From assembly GCF_018598585.1 (NCBI RefSeq), contig NZ_JAHESD010000021.1, positions 1 to 64,000 on the forward strand: a stretch of DNA of 64,000 nucleotides, written 5' to 3'. This DNA is from Chryseosolibacter indicum (GTDB taxonomy: Bacteria > Bacteroidota > Bacteroidia > Cytophagales > Cyclobacteriaceae). The notes under the pieces were generated by a model, which was not told the origin of the DNA, did not search any database, and saw only the letters and a list, made by a program, of their open reading frames with translations. Below, piece after piece: positions 25,763 through 35,321 of this stretch. Numbering within the stretch: the first letter of the stretch is position 1; every line of letters begins with the position of its first letter. The position numbers and the translations under genes are program-made.

Positions 25763-28708
25763 ATGCAATCTGTATTCTTCTGGAGAAGCTGGTCAAGCGA
25801 GTATCGTATGCTATGGTATATTCTCTCCGGCTTGTTCATTATTTCTCTAATCTTTCTCTGGGCCTTTTATTTTAATGATGGCAACGGCGTTATAGCCTGG
25901 GAGAGAATCCAGGAACAGAAGACAATAGAAACAACAGTACATTCTTTCAAGGTTGGTCCATTTACGCTTGCTGTACCAGGAGAAAGTTATGTTATCTTCG
26001 AATATTTTGGTGGCGGAGATGTTGTACACAACCAACTTGCCTCCTATGTCTTTTTAGCTGTTGTTATAATTTCATCACTCTTTCTGCTCACCCTTATTAC
26101 GACCCTTGAAAGGTTCTGGTTTTTAGCAGGCATGAGCTTGTTCATAATTTTCGTTGCTAGTCTGCGTCTCGATGTTCTTTTACTGTTTGGTTTAAGTGGC
26201 TCCGTTGTTCCCGCAACTGTAATTGTTATTTATACTGCTATCGGTTATTACTTTAAAAACATTAAAGCATCGGCGTTGTTTTCGTTTAGGTTGATAGTCT
26301 TCGCTGTACTTACGTTAATCGTAGGCATAATCATTGCACTTTTTTCGCAGGTGCCGTATCCTATACTTCATTTAGCAGTTACGGCTTATACGCCTGCCCT
26401 TATATTAAGTATTCTTTTCATCATTACGGTAGCACACGAAATTCCAGCATCATTTGTCTACATTACAGACCAGGGCGGTACTAACAATGTCAAGCATTTC
26501 TCAGTTATAAGTTTCATTTACATTATTAATGTCCTCATCACCTGTTTCCATGAAATGGGAGTAATCAACTGGAACTTCCTTTACATTAATCTTTACTTAT
26601 TGATAACGCTGTCTGCCATTCTGGGTATCTGGGGATTCATGTTAAGAGAACCCCAATATGAAAACATATTCTCTTTTCATCCTTCAGGAGCATTCTTTAT
26701 TATTTCCCTGGGTAGTATTTGTTTTATTACCTGCGCGCAACTGCTGGGCAATATGAATGATGCAACCCTTAAAGTTGTTCGCGATTTTATCATCTTCTGC
26801 CATGCAGGTTTCGGTATTATCTTCTTCACTTATTTCTTATCCAACTTTTTGCCAGTAATGGCAAGTGGTATTCAGATAAAGCGAATCTTGTACAAACCTC
26901 ATCGCATGCCGTATTTCACATTTCGCTTTGCTGGCCTTATCGCTTCACTTGCTTTTCTCTTCTATTCTAACTGGCGGGAATATGTGTACCATAGCGTAGC
27001 GGGCTTTTACAACTATGTAGCTGATCTTTATACACTTCAGGAAAATGAGTCGTTTGCTCGATCGTTCTATGAACAAAGTAGCAGCCGCGCCTTTGCTAAC
27101 AACAGGGCAAATTACGTGCTCGGAAAATTGAAAAGTACACGGCTTGACATAGAAGGAGCATACCGCAATTACGAACTGGCAAATACGAGACGCCCAACTG
27201 AATTTTCTTTAGTGAACGAAGCAAACCTTCACTTCTGGACTAAAGCCTACTTTGATGGCATCAGGTCACTAAAATCAGCATCAACGAAAATGCCAGGCTC
27301 TGCCAGAATCGAAAACAATCTTGGTTATGCTTACGCGAAAGTCCATTCACTTGATTCAGCTTCATACTACCTTAACAGGGCCAGAGAAAATGACCAGGTG
27401 AAGTCGTCTGCAGAAACAAACTTTCTGGCCATGGCTGCAGCTGAGTACATCCCTATTAATACCGATTCCGTTGTTCGTATTTTTAACTCAACGTCTGCAT
27501 CAACTTTAAGTAATTTATTGGCAGTAGCTACTTTATTCGGACAAGCCCTTAAGATAGAAGAAAGACCAAATACGAAAGTTCTGGACTTATACTCGGCCAC
27601 CTTTTTAAATAATTATATAACCAGAAATGCGAAATCGTTAGATACAGCATTTATAGAAGAAGCCTTTAAAATTGCTTCGGACTCGGTTAATTATGCTTAT
27701 AGCGAAGCACTGAAGGCCTCTTTAGCCAATGCATATTACCACGAGGGAAATCTGGCAAAAGCACTTGATATTCTTGGTGGCTTAACCTACTCAACCCAAA
27801 GTTATAAAGGGAAGTATAATTATATTATGGGCCTGTGGGCTTTAGAGCAAGGAAACCCTCAGGTGGCCTCATCATACTTTAGTCAGGCTGAAACAGCAGA
27901 CTATAAACATGCAAGGTTTTATAACGCCATTGCATTAACTGAAGCCCGGCGTATCAATGAAGCACTGATAGCATGGGACTCAGTTGCCACTACCGAAGAG
28001 CAATCGGTACGAAGCACGGCAACACAAGTGAGGAGAATACTAACACTTTCTGCCACGGAAGCTCTTACATTAGAAGATGGCGATAAGTATCAGTACAGTC
28101 GTTATCGTGTTGCGTTAAAAGATACGCTCTTCCTGAAGAGACTAATCAGTACATTTGATAATAATAATTACAAAGCTCAGGCATTGCTGGATGCCGCCCA
28201 GCGTTTCTATAATGCAGATCTGTTACCGGAAGCCATTAGCTTTCTTACACAAACACGAGGAATTCAACTTACAGATAAGCGCTTGTTTAATGATATCCGT
28301 TACCTTGAATTAAGAATGCTTGCATCAAAAGGTGATTTGCGTACACTTGCAAGGCAAATTAACAAGGGTGTAGAATTTGATAAGGAGCATGAGCTTCAGA
28401 AGATGTTATACACTGCATTGCTTGCTGAAAGTAACGGAGATACTACACAGGCAGGGAAGATTTATAATGTACTTGGAAGATTCAATCCATTCTTTGAAGA
28501 AGGGGTTCTTGCAGCATCTAACTTCTTTAAGAAACAAGATCCCAAATCGCAACAAACATATAATTTGCTGGTTGATGCTATCTACAGAAATCCTAATTCA
28601 ATAAAGCTCTTGAAGGCTTACGCCCGAGAAGCTGCAAGACAAGGTTTTGATGAGTATGCTGTTAGCGCAGCACAAAGACTTAATGAATTAGAAAGCGCTC
28701 TTCGTTAA
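25763..28708 (+). CDS. Large polytopic membrane protein with C-terminal TPR-like repeats
   Basis: 981 aa. Residues 1-410 hold about ten hydrophobic segments, starting with LWYILSGLFIISLIFLWAF and including FVYITDQGGTN between helices. From about residue 415 the protein is soluble and made of degenerate helical pairs (for example ENNLGYAYAKVHSLDSASYY, then LANAYYHEGNLAKALDIL), typical of TPRs. The TPR part is probably periplasmic or cytoplasmic scaffold. I do not recognise a named family. The end overlaps the convergent SET gene by 4 bp. Confidence 0.75.
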   Translation: MQSVFFWRSWSSEYRMLWYILSGLFIISLIFLWAFYFNDGNGVIAWERIQEQKTIETTVHSFKVGPFTLAVPGESYVIFEYFGGGDVVHNQLASYVFLAVVIISSLFLLTLITTLERFWFLAGMSLFIIFVASLRLDVLLLFGLSGSVVPATVIVIYTAIGYYFKNIKASALFSFRLIVFAVLTLIVGIIIALFSQVPYPILHLAVTAYTPALILSILFIITVAHEIPASFVYITDQGGTNNVKHFSVISFIYIINVLITCFHEMGVINWNFLYINLYLLITLSAILGIWGFMLREPQYENIFSFHPSGAFFIISLGSICFITCAQLLGNMNDATLKVVRDFIIFCHAGFGIIFFTYFLSNFLPVMASGIQIKRILYKPHRMPYFTFRFAGLIASLAFLFYSNWREYVYHSVAGFYNYVADLYTLQENESFARSFYEQSSSRAFANNRANYVLGKLKSTRLDIEGAYRNYELANTRRPTEFSLVNEANLHFWTKAYFDGIRSLKSASTKMPGSARIENNLGYAYAKVHSLDSASYYLNRARENDQVKSSAETNFLAMAAAEYIPINTDSVVRIFNSTSASTLSNLLAVATLFGQALKIEERPNTKVLDLYSATFLNNYITRNAKSLDTAFIEEAFKIASDSVNYAYSEALKASLANAYYHEGNLAKALDILGGLTYSTQSYKGKYNYIMGLWALEQGNPQVASSYFSQAETADYKHARFYNAIALTEARRINEALIAWDSVATTEEQSVRSTATQVRRILTLSATEALTLEDGDKYQYSRYRVALKDTLFLKRLISTFDNNNYKAQALLDAAQRFYNADLLPEAISFLTQTRGIQLTDKRLFNDIRYLELRMLASKGDLRTLARQINKGVEFDKEHELQKMLYTALLAESNGDTTQAGKIYNVLGRFNPFFEEGVLAASNFFKKQDPKSQQTYNLLVDAIYRNPNSIKLLKAYAREAARQGFDEYAVSAAQRLNELESALR

Positions 28709-29229
28709 GAGGCTTTCTTTTTTACTGTTTTCTTTTTTGTTTTCCCGGCTTTCTGTGTTTTACCAGAAGATTTAGACTTAGCTGCTTCTTTCTTAAGCCT
28801 TTCTTTTTCTTCGGTTTTCCAAAGCTTTATATTCTCACGGATTACTTTCCAGTAATCCTTGCCGTAGTCAACAAATATCTCCGCACCAGCAGGTATGTCT
28901 TTCTTCGCTTCAATGTAGGCCTTCAATCCATCTAACACATAATCACAATTATTAACCAAGCCCGGTACTTTCGTTAACCCATTAGCATCATTTGCATATC
29001 GTGCAAGCGCTTTTGCATAAGGCTTACCATCAATAACATGGTTACGATTTACGTAAAATATATAACCGTTTTTACCGTCTTCATCTTTTACGTCTTTCCA
29101 GCTTGAGATTCTGCCCTTGTACTCAACAATACGAGTTCCTTTGGGGATAAATTTCTTGGTAAATAAGCCTTTTCCTGAATTGGGTATAGTTGACTTCTTA
29201 ACAAATAGTTGCTTTTCCAGTAATGCCAT
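28705..29229 (-). CDS. SET-domain protein with Lys-rich C-terminal tail
   Basis: 174 aa from ATG 29229 (an open frame reaches a TTG at 29316, but the SET domain starts directly after this ATG). SET marks are IPNSGKGLFTKKFIPKGTRI, IVEYKGRI, ARYANDANG in the position of the usual NHS motif, NNCDYV, and the C-terminal IFVDYGKDYW. The last 37 residues hold 15 Lys and one Arg, much like a histone-H1 tail. SET enzymes transfer methyl groups from SAM to protein lysine. The target here is unknown and the basic tail could itself be modified or bind DNA. Confidence 0.87.
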   Translation of the reverse strand: MALLEKQLFVKKSTIPNSGKGLFTKKFIPKGTRIVEYKGRISSWKDVKDEDGKNGYIFYVNRNHVIDGKPYAKALARYANDANGLTKVPGLVNNCDYVLDGLKAYIEAKKDIPAGAEIFVDYGKDYWKVIRENIKLWKTEEKERLKKEAAKSKSSGKTQKAGKTKKKTVKKKAS

Positions 29230-29322
29230 CAGTGAGTAATTAAAAAACTTTATGCCTTTTAGAAAAAGGTGCGTGAAGATATAAGAAATTACTCTTTCGA
29301 AAAAACCTTTGGTCAAAGCTTA

Positions 29323-30069
29323 CTACTGTGGCTCTGACTTGTCTCTCCAATCAATATTATGAAATACAAACAAACGAATGGTGTTGCTATGAACAAAATG
29401 ATTTCCAGGCTCCTGTTGAAAAATATACATATAGCCGAGATGCGCATTAAGATGTGAAGTAAATTGATAGCCTAAGCCAAGAAACAACCGATTCTGATCA
29501 AAATAATTGTTGGTGATTTCCTTTCCGGCGTTGATATGAATTTCATCGTTAAAGAAAATAAACGGTGTTTTGGCTACAACCTGATGTCCTTTAAGAGGCA
29601 AGGTTAAAGCAAAATTATACCGGAAACGCCAGTTCTTGCTATAATCATTTGTTAACTCTCCATTTGAAACTCTTCTTCTGAATCGGTGTTCAACCCGAAA
29701 CCATTGCATCAGGTTAAAGTACTTCTTCTTTTCAAACCATTGTATCTGGGCCCAAGGCCTCTGTTCAGGAACATTTGGTGCGGAACCCTGCCCATACCTT
29801 GTAACGTAGGCATGACCAATGTTCAGCCTTGCGTTATCAGAGAAATAATAAATGTAAGCCCCCCTTATAATGGTTTGGTTCACCTCGTTCACAAACTCAT
29901 CGTTTAACCGAAGGTGCAGATCGAGCCACAGACCTGATTTGTCGGTAAACCGTGTTTGATTGAAATAACCCACCCAAGTCATTTCACTGCGATCGGTTGT
30001 CTTGACCTGAGCATATAGTGAGATAACAGATAAGATGCCAATGCATGCTATCCATACTATTTTAATCAT
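29323..30069 (-). CDS. DUF2490 outer-membrane-like protein
   Basis: 248 aa with a signal peptide (VWIACIGILSVISLYAQ) and alternating amphipathic strands typical of a small beta-barrel. The strands include RSEMTWVGYFNQTRF, RLNIGHAYVTRYGQG and LFLGLGYQFTSHLNAHLGYMYIFQ, and the protein ends near an aromatic LFVFHNIDW. DUF2490 proteins are Bacteroidota outer-membrane proteins of unknown function. It lies 36 bp downstream of the TonB receptor gene on the same strand and is probably in its operon. Confidence 0.85.
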   Translation of the reverse strand: MIKIVWIACIGILSVISLYAQVKTTDRSEMTWVGYFNQTRFTDKSGLWLDLHLRLNDEFVNEVNQTIIRGAYIYYFSDNARLNIGHAYVTRYGQGSAPNVPEQRPWAQIQWFEKKKYFNLMQWFRVEHRFRRRVSNGELTNDYSKNWRFRYNFALTLPLKGHQVVAKTPFIFFNDEIHINAGKEITNNYFDQNRLFLGLGYQFTSHLNAHLGYMYIFQQEPGNHFVHSNTIRLFVFHNIDWRDKSEPQ

Positions 30070-30105
30070 GTGCGCGTATTAGTTAATCGCTGTAGATATC
30101 TTGAT

Positions 30106-33039
30106 TTACTTTGTTAATACCCCATCAACAGTAAGGGAAATATAATAGAGACCACCAATGGTTGGGCCTCCGGCGTATTGAATAAAACGCTTATTAAATA
30201 TATTGGAACCGCCGACCTTAACTGTAGTTTTTATAGCAGTAAAGCGATAGTTGGCCTGCGCGTCAACAGTACTATAGGATTTAATCTTCCCAGTTACCAA
30301 CGGACTTTCCCATAAGAATGAATCCTGCCATCTGTATACGACATTAAAGCCGAGATTCTTAACTATTTCCCGATTGCCAAATGAGATGTTTGTTGTCCAT
30401 TGAGGTGTATTAAAGCCTGTCACAAAAATATCACTAGCGTTATTCTCCTCCATTTCGTTGTAGTTGACATTAGCCGCTACAATAAATTTTTTATAGAAAT
30501 TGTAGGTGACACCCAAAGCAGAACCAAAGTTATGATATGTGTTTTTTGCATTTGTATAAACGCGATAGCGATCTTGCCCCTGACTTGCTGTGTTACCACC
30601 GCTTGCTGTTGTAGCATCACGATTTCGGTCGAGCATGGCAATAACAGCAGCATCTGACCCTACGGTTTCACCTTTTGGAACATAAACCTGCACCTGACCT
30701 AAGAACCCTGTATATCTGTTGCTGTAAGCATCAAAATCAAAGGAGAGCTTATTATCGAATAACACACTCTTGTAACCAAATTCAATTGAGTTGATCTTTT
30801 CAGGAGTTGCCTTTGGAAGGTTAGCTACTACAAGCAAATTACGATTGGCTAATGCGGCAGCATCTGTATTTCCTTGTGCTGCAACCGCAGCATTAAAGTT
30901 AATAACAGAAGCTTGTGTATAACTATTTTCTAGATAGCCCAGGCCTTCATTGATGTAAGAAAGGCTTCCTACTCTTTTTACCCTGCCATTATTAACATAG
31001 GACAAAGCTTCAAATAAAGCCGGGAAACGATAGCCCTGCTGATAAGTAACTCTAAGGTTATGATGTTGTTTTAAAGTATAAACTGCAGCAAGGCGCGGTG
31101 TAAACTTGAGATCAAATTCAGGATTATAGTCCCCGCGAAGTGAACCAAACAATTTCAATTTTTCATTGAGAAGAGTTTTCGTTACTTGAGCAAACCCTCC
31201 AAACTTTTTATAGTGGACATTGTCTCCATAACTACCATCTGCTTTTGGCAAATTCCTCTCCTCGATAGGACGAGAGAAATCTACAAAGTTATTGCCATCA
31301 GGAATTATTTGATATATCCGCGCATCCGCACCAATCAGAAGATCAAATACCTGCACTTTTTTAGATAGATCCCATTGTGCTTCTGTATGATACATTCTGC
31401 TCTTTTGTATTAAAGCAGCACCACCGGTTTCAGGCGCGTTTGGTATCTGTGCAGATCTTATATCCCAATTGTTGATTAATGTAATTACGTTCTTAAGCGA
31501 ATCAAAGCGAGGTGTACCAGGAACAGCACGGCTGGCATCCGCCTGTGCCCGTGCATACTGTGTTGCTGCTGCAAGGTTGTCTGATGTTAAAACACCTCCA
31601 TGTTCGCTTGCATAGGCTGCAAGTGCATTTTTATATTTTGTACCCCAACTGCTATTTGATCCTCCTGTATAAAGATCCATATTATCAGCGAGGGGCTTTA
31701 CGTTATAAGAGTCTCCTGTATTTTCTACGGACACATAACTTCTCACCAGGTAGTTACTTCCTTTTAATTCCAGTTTGTGGTTTTGTACAATTACATTCTC
31801 AAGTCTGATTTTGTTACCTCTTTGAAACACACCATCCATCTGTCCAACGCGGTAGTTATAAGATAACTCCGCATTACCACCAAAGCGATAATGCAGAGAA
31901 GCATCGAGTTTAGTATTACTTACTTTGGGACTTACAAGGTCAGTCTCCCAATAACCGGTACGCGCTACGCGCAATGTTTGATTTGCTTTTCCATCAATTG
32001 TTAGTCCACTTATGGATACAACATTACTTCCGGCAAGGGCATCATCACCATACTTATTCCAACCATCAAAAGTAGCATTGCTTTCATTCAAAGCAGGAAA
32101 TGAAGGGTTAGCGCTTTTTAAATTGTTAGGATTTTGATCAAGACGCGTGTTAGATCGCCAATCAACACCTTGCATATACCCTACATTGATTTTAAAAGCA
32201 AACTTGTCGTTAATAGCCTTGGCATATCTGATCGCCGATTCTGTAAGGATACTCTGGTCATAATCAGTACCATCTACATGATTAATTCCCGTTTTGTGGT
32301 ATAGACTCAATCCCTGATACAAGAATGGACTTTTAGTAGTAAGGTTAGCCATACCGTTAATTGCATTCATGCCATACAAAGCAGAGGCAGCACCTGGTGT
32401 AATTTCGACACTCTCTATGTCAAGCTCAGTAGGACCGATTGCGTTTCCTAATGGCACCCCCAGTGTAGCCGCCTGCATGTCAACACCGTCTACCAATTGC
32501 ATAAAACGAAAGTTGTTGGGGATATTAAACCCTCTGGTATTAGGGACTTTAAAAGTTATACTTGACGTAGTCATTTGTACACCTTTTACATTTTCAAGAG
32601 CATCATAAAAACTAGGTGCTGGAGTTTCTTTTATAGATCGGAGATCAAGTTTTTCAATTGCTACTGGCGACTTAAGTTCTGATTCTTCAACCCTTGAAGC
32701 CGAAACAACAATCTCCTCACCTAACAAGGCACCTTCAACGAGGTTGATATCCAAAATCTGATCAGGAGAAGAAACCGTTATCTCTTGCGTACGATACCCA
32801 AGGAATGATACAACCAAGGTGACGGGAAGCTGAACCTTTGATGTTAGGGTATACTTTCCATTAGCATCACTTATGGTACCTAGCACAGTACCCTTGATCG
32901 AGATATTTACTCCGGCAACGGGCTCGTCAGTGCTACTATCGGTAACCTTGCCTTTTAAAGTAAAATTAGTTTGAGCCTGAGAAGTTAACGTAAGGCATAA
33001 TAATAACGCCAGTGAGAGGGATGGGTATAAAACCTTCAT
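30106..33039 (-). CDS. TonB-dependent outer membrane receptor
   Basis: 977 aa. After the signal peptide (SLALLLCLTLTSQAQ) comes a carboxypeptidase-regulatory-like domain (LKGKVTDSSTDEPVAGVNIS, ISDANGKYTL). The plug follows (SALYGMNAINGMANLTT region with LDIESVEITPGAAS), and then a long 22-strand-type barrel ending in GLYYISLTVDGVLTK. No SusD partner is adjacent, so it is not a typical polysaccharide locus; a siderophore, cobalamin, metal or peptide ligand is possible. The substrate cannot be read. It likely forms an operon with the DUF2490 gene. Confidence 0.92.
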   Translation of the reverse strand: MKVLYPSLSLALLLCLTLTSQAQTNFTLKGKVTDSSTDEPVAGVNISIKGTVLGTISDANGKYTLTSKVQLPVTLVVSFLGYRTQEITVSSPDQILDINLVEGALLGEEIVVSASRVEESELKSPVAIEKLDLRSIKETPAPSFYDALENVKGVQMTTSSITFKVPNTRGFNIPNNFRFMQLVDGVDMQAATLGVPLGNAIGPTELDIESVEITPGAASALYGMNAINGMANLTTKSPFLYQGLSLYHKTGINHVDGTDYDQSILTESAIRYAKAINDKFAFKINVGYMQGVDWRSNTRLDQNPNNLKSANPSFPALNESNATFDGWNKYGDDALAGSNVVSISGLTIDGKANQTLRVARTGYWETDLVSPKVSNTKLDASLHYRFGGNAELSYNYRVGQMDGVFQRGNKIRLENVIVQNHKLELKGSNYLVRSYVSVENTGDSYNVKPLADNMDLYTGGSNSSWGTKYKNALAAYASEHGGVLTSDNLAAATQYARAQADASRAVPGTPRFDSLKNVITLINNWDIRSAQIPNAPETGGAALIQKSRMYHTEAQWDLSKKVQVFDLLIGADARIYQIIPDGNNFVDFSRPIEERNLPKADGSYGDNVHYKKFGGFAQVTKTLLNEKLKLFGSLRGDYNPEFDLKFTPRLAAVYTLKQHHNLRVTYQQGYRFPALFEALSYVNNGRVKRVGSLSYINEGLGYLENSYTQASVINFNAAVAAQGNTDAAALANRNLLVVANLPKATPEKINSIEFGYKSVLFDNKLSFDFDAYSNRYTGFLGQVQVYVPKGETVGSDAAVIAMLDRNRDATTASGGNTASQGQDRYRVYTNAKNTYHNFGSALGVTYNFYKKFIVAANVNYNEMEENNASDIFVTGFNTPQWTTNISFGNREIVKNLGFNVVYRWQDSFLWESPLVTGKIKSYSTVDAQANYRFTAIKTTVKVGGSNIFNKRFIQYAGGPTIGGLYYISLTVDGVLTK

Positions 33040-33041
33040 AA

Positions 33042-33118
33042 GTCTATAGTATTGATAGACAAAAGTGTATTCTTTTATCTACAAAATCAATAGACATTAA
33101 GGATAACCTCCAAATTTA
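33042..33118 (-). promoter_or_regulatory. Candidate promoter and dyad ahead of the TonB receptor
   Basis: On the minus strand TAAATTTG (33118-33111) matches TAnnTTTG exactly, about 72 nt before the ATG; I see no good -33 element. The leader holds a perfect inverted repeat GTCTAT/ATAGAC (33042-33047, 33055-33060) and a further ATAGAC copy at 33090-33095. These could be regulator sites in the 5' leader. Confidence 0.45.
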
Positions 33119-33214
33119 TTATTCTATCGATTGTTTTACATTCCTTGAATAGCCTAGAAATTAAAAAAGGCAGCACATTGGCCACCTTAGTCTCTTTCTG
33201 ACGATGGTAACTTC

Positions 33215-33721
33215 TTATTTCAAGATCTGCAATGTATGTTGTTCTGTATCAACATTAGTGATTACCTCTGTTATAACTCCTTTTTCATCAATAAGAAAAG
33301 TGGTACGCGCAGTGCCCCAGTATTTTTTGCCATCCTTTTCCTTTTCTACCCAAACACCATATTTCTGATGAATGGATTTATCTGTATCAGCAATAAGCGT
33401 GAAAGGTAAAGCATATTTCTCCTGGAAAGCTTTATGAGATGCTTCATCATCAGGACTAACGCCCAGAACAACATAACCAGCTTGTTTTAATACATCTATG
33501 TTGTCTCTAAGGTTACATGCTTCTGCAGTACAGCCAGGCGTCTGATCTTTAGGATAAAAATACAATACAACCTTTTTACCTTTATAATCATGCAGGCTTA
33601 CAGTTTTACCGTCCTGGTTGTTAGAAGTAAAATCAGGAGCAGGAGCTCCTATTTGTAATGCGGTTTGTGCCATTGTACTCATATTTATAAAATACAAAAG
33701 AATTATACCTGTTAATTTCAT
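33215..33721 (-). CDS. Exported peroxiredoxin of the Bcp/PrxQ type
   Basis: 168 aa from ATG 33721 (an upstream TTG in frame is rejected). A signal peptide (GIILLYFINMSTMAQ) precedes a Bcp-type domain: IGAPAPDFTSNNQDG, VLYFYPKDQTPGCTAEACNLRD with peroxidatic and resolving Cys five apart, and a conserved TTFLIDEKGVI end. It reduces peroxides with thioredoxin-like reductants, here apparently in the periplasm or at the outer membrane rather than in the cytoplasm, which is less common for Bcp. The neighbours give no further clue. Confidence 0.88.
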   Translation of the reverse strand: MKLTGIILLYFINMSTMAQTALQIGAPAPDFTSNNQDGKTVSLHDYKGKKVVLYFYPKDQTPGCTAEACNLRDNIDVLKQAGYVVLGVSPDDEASHKAFQEKYALPFTLIADTDKSIHQKYGVWVEKEKDGKKYWGTARTTFLIDEKGVITEVITNVDTEQHTLQILK

Positions 33722-33766
33722 TTCGTACAATTATGACTATCAAGTTAAGCCTTTTCGGCACAAACC

Positions 33767-35218
33767 TTAAATAGGCGTGGCGTTTTTATGAAATATATCC
33801 TTTAATGCGCGTTTCGCAGCATTGTATCCGCACATGCCGTGAACACCACCGCCGGGTGGTGTAGAAGATGAACATATATACAAGCCCTTTGCTGAGGTAC
33901 GATAAGGAGATAACCTTAAAGCCGGTCGCGTGAACAACTGACCTATTGTTATCGCACCACCATTAATATCCCCACCAATATAATTGGCGTTGTAACTTTC
34001 CATTTGCGAAGTATTCATCACACTTCTGCTAAGAATTCTGCTTCTGAATCCAGGAGCAAACCGCTCTATTTGTTTTTCAATTACCTCGGTCATATCTACC
34101 GTTGAACCATTGGGCACGTGGCAATAGGCCCATGCAGTATGTTTGCCTTCTGGTGCGCGTGTTGGATCAAACAAACTTTGTTGAGCTAATAGTATAAACG
34201 GTTTTTCAGGATGTCCTCCTCTCCATATTTCTTTTTCAGAACCTCTGATTTCTTCGTAGGTGTTTCCAATATGTACCGTTCCTGCATGTCTGGCTTCTGC
34301 TGCTGTAAAAGGAATTACATCATCTAATGCCCAGTCTACCTTAAACACGCCCATTCCATATTTATACTTTTCAAGCTGAAACTTATAGAGTGATGAGAAT
34401 TTATGTCCTGCAATTTGGAGGAGTTGTTTAGGTGTAATGTCAAATAAAACGGCGTGTGACGACGGAAGTTGATCTAATGACTTTACATAAAAATTAGTTT
34501 GTATTTGCCCTCCTATTGAAGTGAAGTAGGATGCCAGGGCGTTAGCTATGGATTGCGATCCTCCTTTGGGTATAGGCCATCCTTTGATATGGCCCGCACT
34601 CATTAATACCAATGCTATAGCAGACGTTGCAACTTTACTTAATGGCAGAATAGAGTGTGCTGCCATTCCAGCCCAAAGTCCGCGTCCAGCTTTTGTAGAA
34701 AAAAGCTGAGCGAGAAAGTCGGCAGGCTGTAATGCCTTTAAACCAAATTTAGCTAAGGCAAATGGATGCTTTGGATAACTTAGTGGACCAAGTATGTCTT
34801 TAATTATTGCGTTCCAACTATTTACTACTGGCTTTATAATATGGAGATAAGCCTTCTTATCATTTCTTAACAAGTGCGCAGTATTTTCAATAGAGCTATC
34901 GAGTATTGCTGCTGAACCATCATCAAATGGATGCGCTGCTGCAAAGGTTGGAAAGATATATTCAAGTCCGTGCTTCTTTAATGGCAGTGTACTAAAGAAG
35001 GGAGACCCAATGGCTAAGGGATGAATAGCAGAACAAATATCATGTTTAAAACCAGGTAGCGTTACTTCTGCAGTACGTAGACCACCTCCTATTGTATCCT
35101 TCGCCTCAACAATTAATACCGACAGTCCTGCCTGTTGAAGTGTAATTGCTGCCGCAAGACCGTTAGGTCCGGAGCCTACTACAACTGCATCAAAATCCCT
35201 TTTTCCAAGTGTTGCCAT
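33767..35218 (-). CDS. CrtI/PYROXD2-like FAD-dependent oxidoreductase
   Basis: 483 aa from ATG 35218 (a TTG nine bases upstream is in frame). The FAD-binding N-terminus FDAVVVGSGPNGLAAAITLQ and the IVEAKDTIGGGLRTAEV turn match phytoene-desaturase-like flavoproteins. SMAQTA-like isoprenoid genes are not nearby. The C-terminus has an SSTPPGGGVHGMCGYNAA motif, which is conserved in the PYROXD2-type branch. It probably oxidises or isomerises a lipophilic substrate, but carotenoid work cannot be claimed without crtB next to it. Confidence 0.85.
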   Translation of the reverse strand: MATLGKRDFDAVVVGSGPNGLAAAITLQQAGLSVLIVEAKDTIGGGLRTAEVTLPGFKHDICSAIHPLAIGSPFFSTLPLKKHGLEYIFPTFAAAHPFDDGSAAILDSSIENTAHLLRNDKKAYLHIIKPVVNSWNAIIKDILGPLSYPKHPFALAKFGLKALQPADFLAQLFSTKAGRGLWAGMAAHSILPLSKVATSAIALVLMSAGHIKGWPIPKGGSQSIANALASYFTSIGGQIQTNFYVKSLDQLPSSHAVLFDITPKQLLQIAGHKFSSLYKFQLEKYKYGMGVFKVDWALDDVIPFTAAEARHAGTVHIGNTYEEIRGSEKEIWRGGHPEKPFILLAQQSLFDPTRAPEGKHTAWAYCHVPNGSTVDMTEVIEKQIERFAPGFRSRILSRSVMNTSQMESYNANYIGGDINGGAITIGQLFTRPALRLSPYRTSAKGLYICSSSTPPGGGVHGMCGYNAAKRALKDIFHKNATPI

Positions 35219-35273
35219 TAAAGTCAAAGATACATTTCTTTTTTACTTTCAACTTTAATAAGCGACAGATTAA

Positions 35274-35301
35274 AAAAGCCGTCTCGAGAAAGACGGCTTT
35301 T
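35274..35301 (-). terminator. Intrinsic terminator after the first DUF4097 gene
   Basis: A perfect 11-bp inverted repeat AAAAGCCGTCT/AGACGGCTTTT (35274-35284, 35291-35301). On the minus strand it is followed by a T-run. It closes the sigma/anti-sigma/DUF4097 operon that ends at 35322. Confidence 0.85.
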
Positions 35302-35321
35302 AAATTTAATGCAATGTAAAA

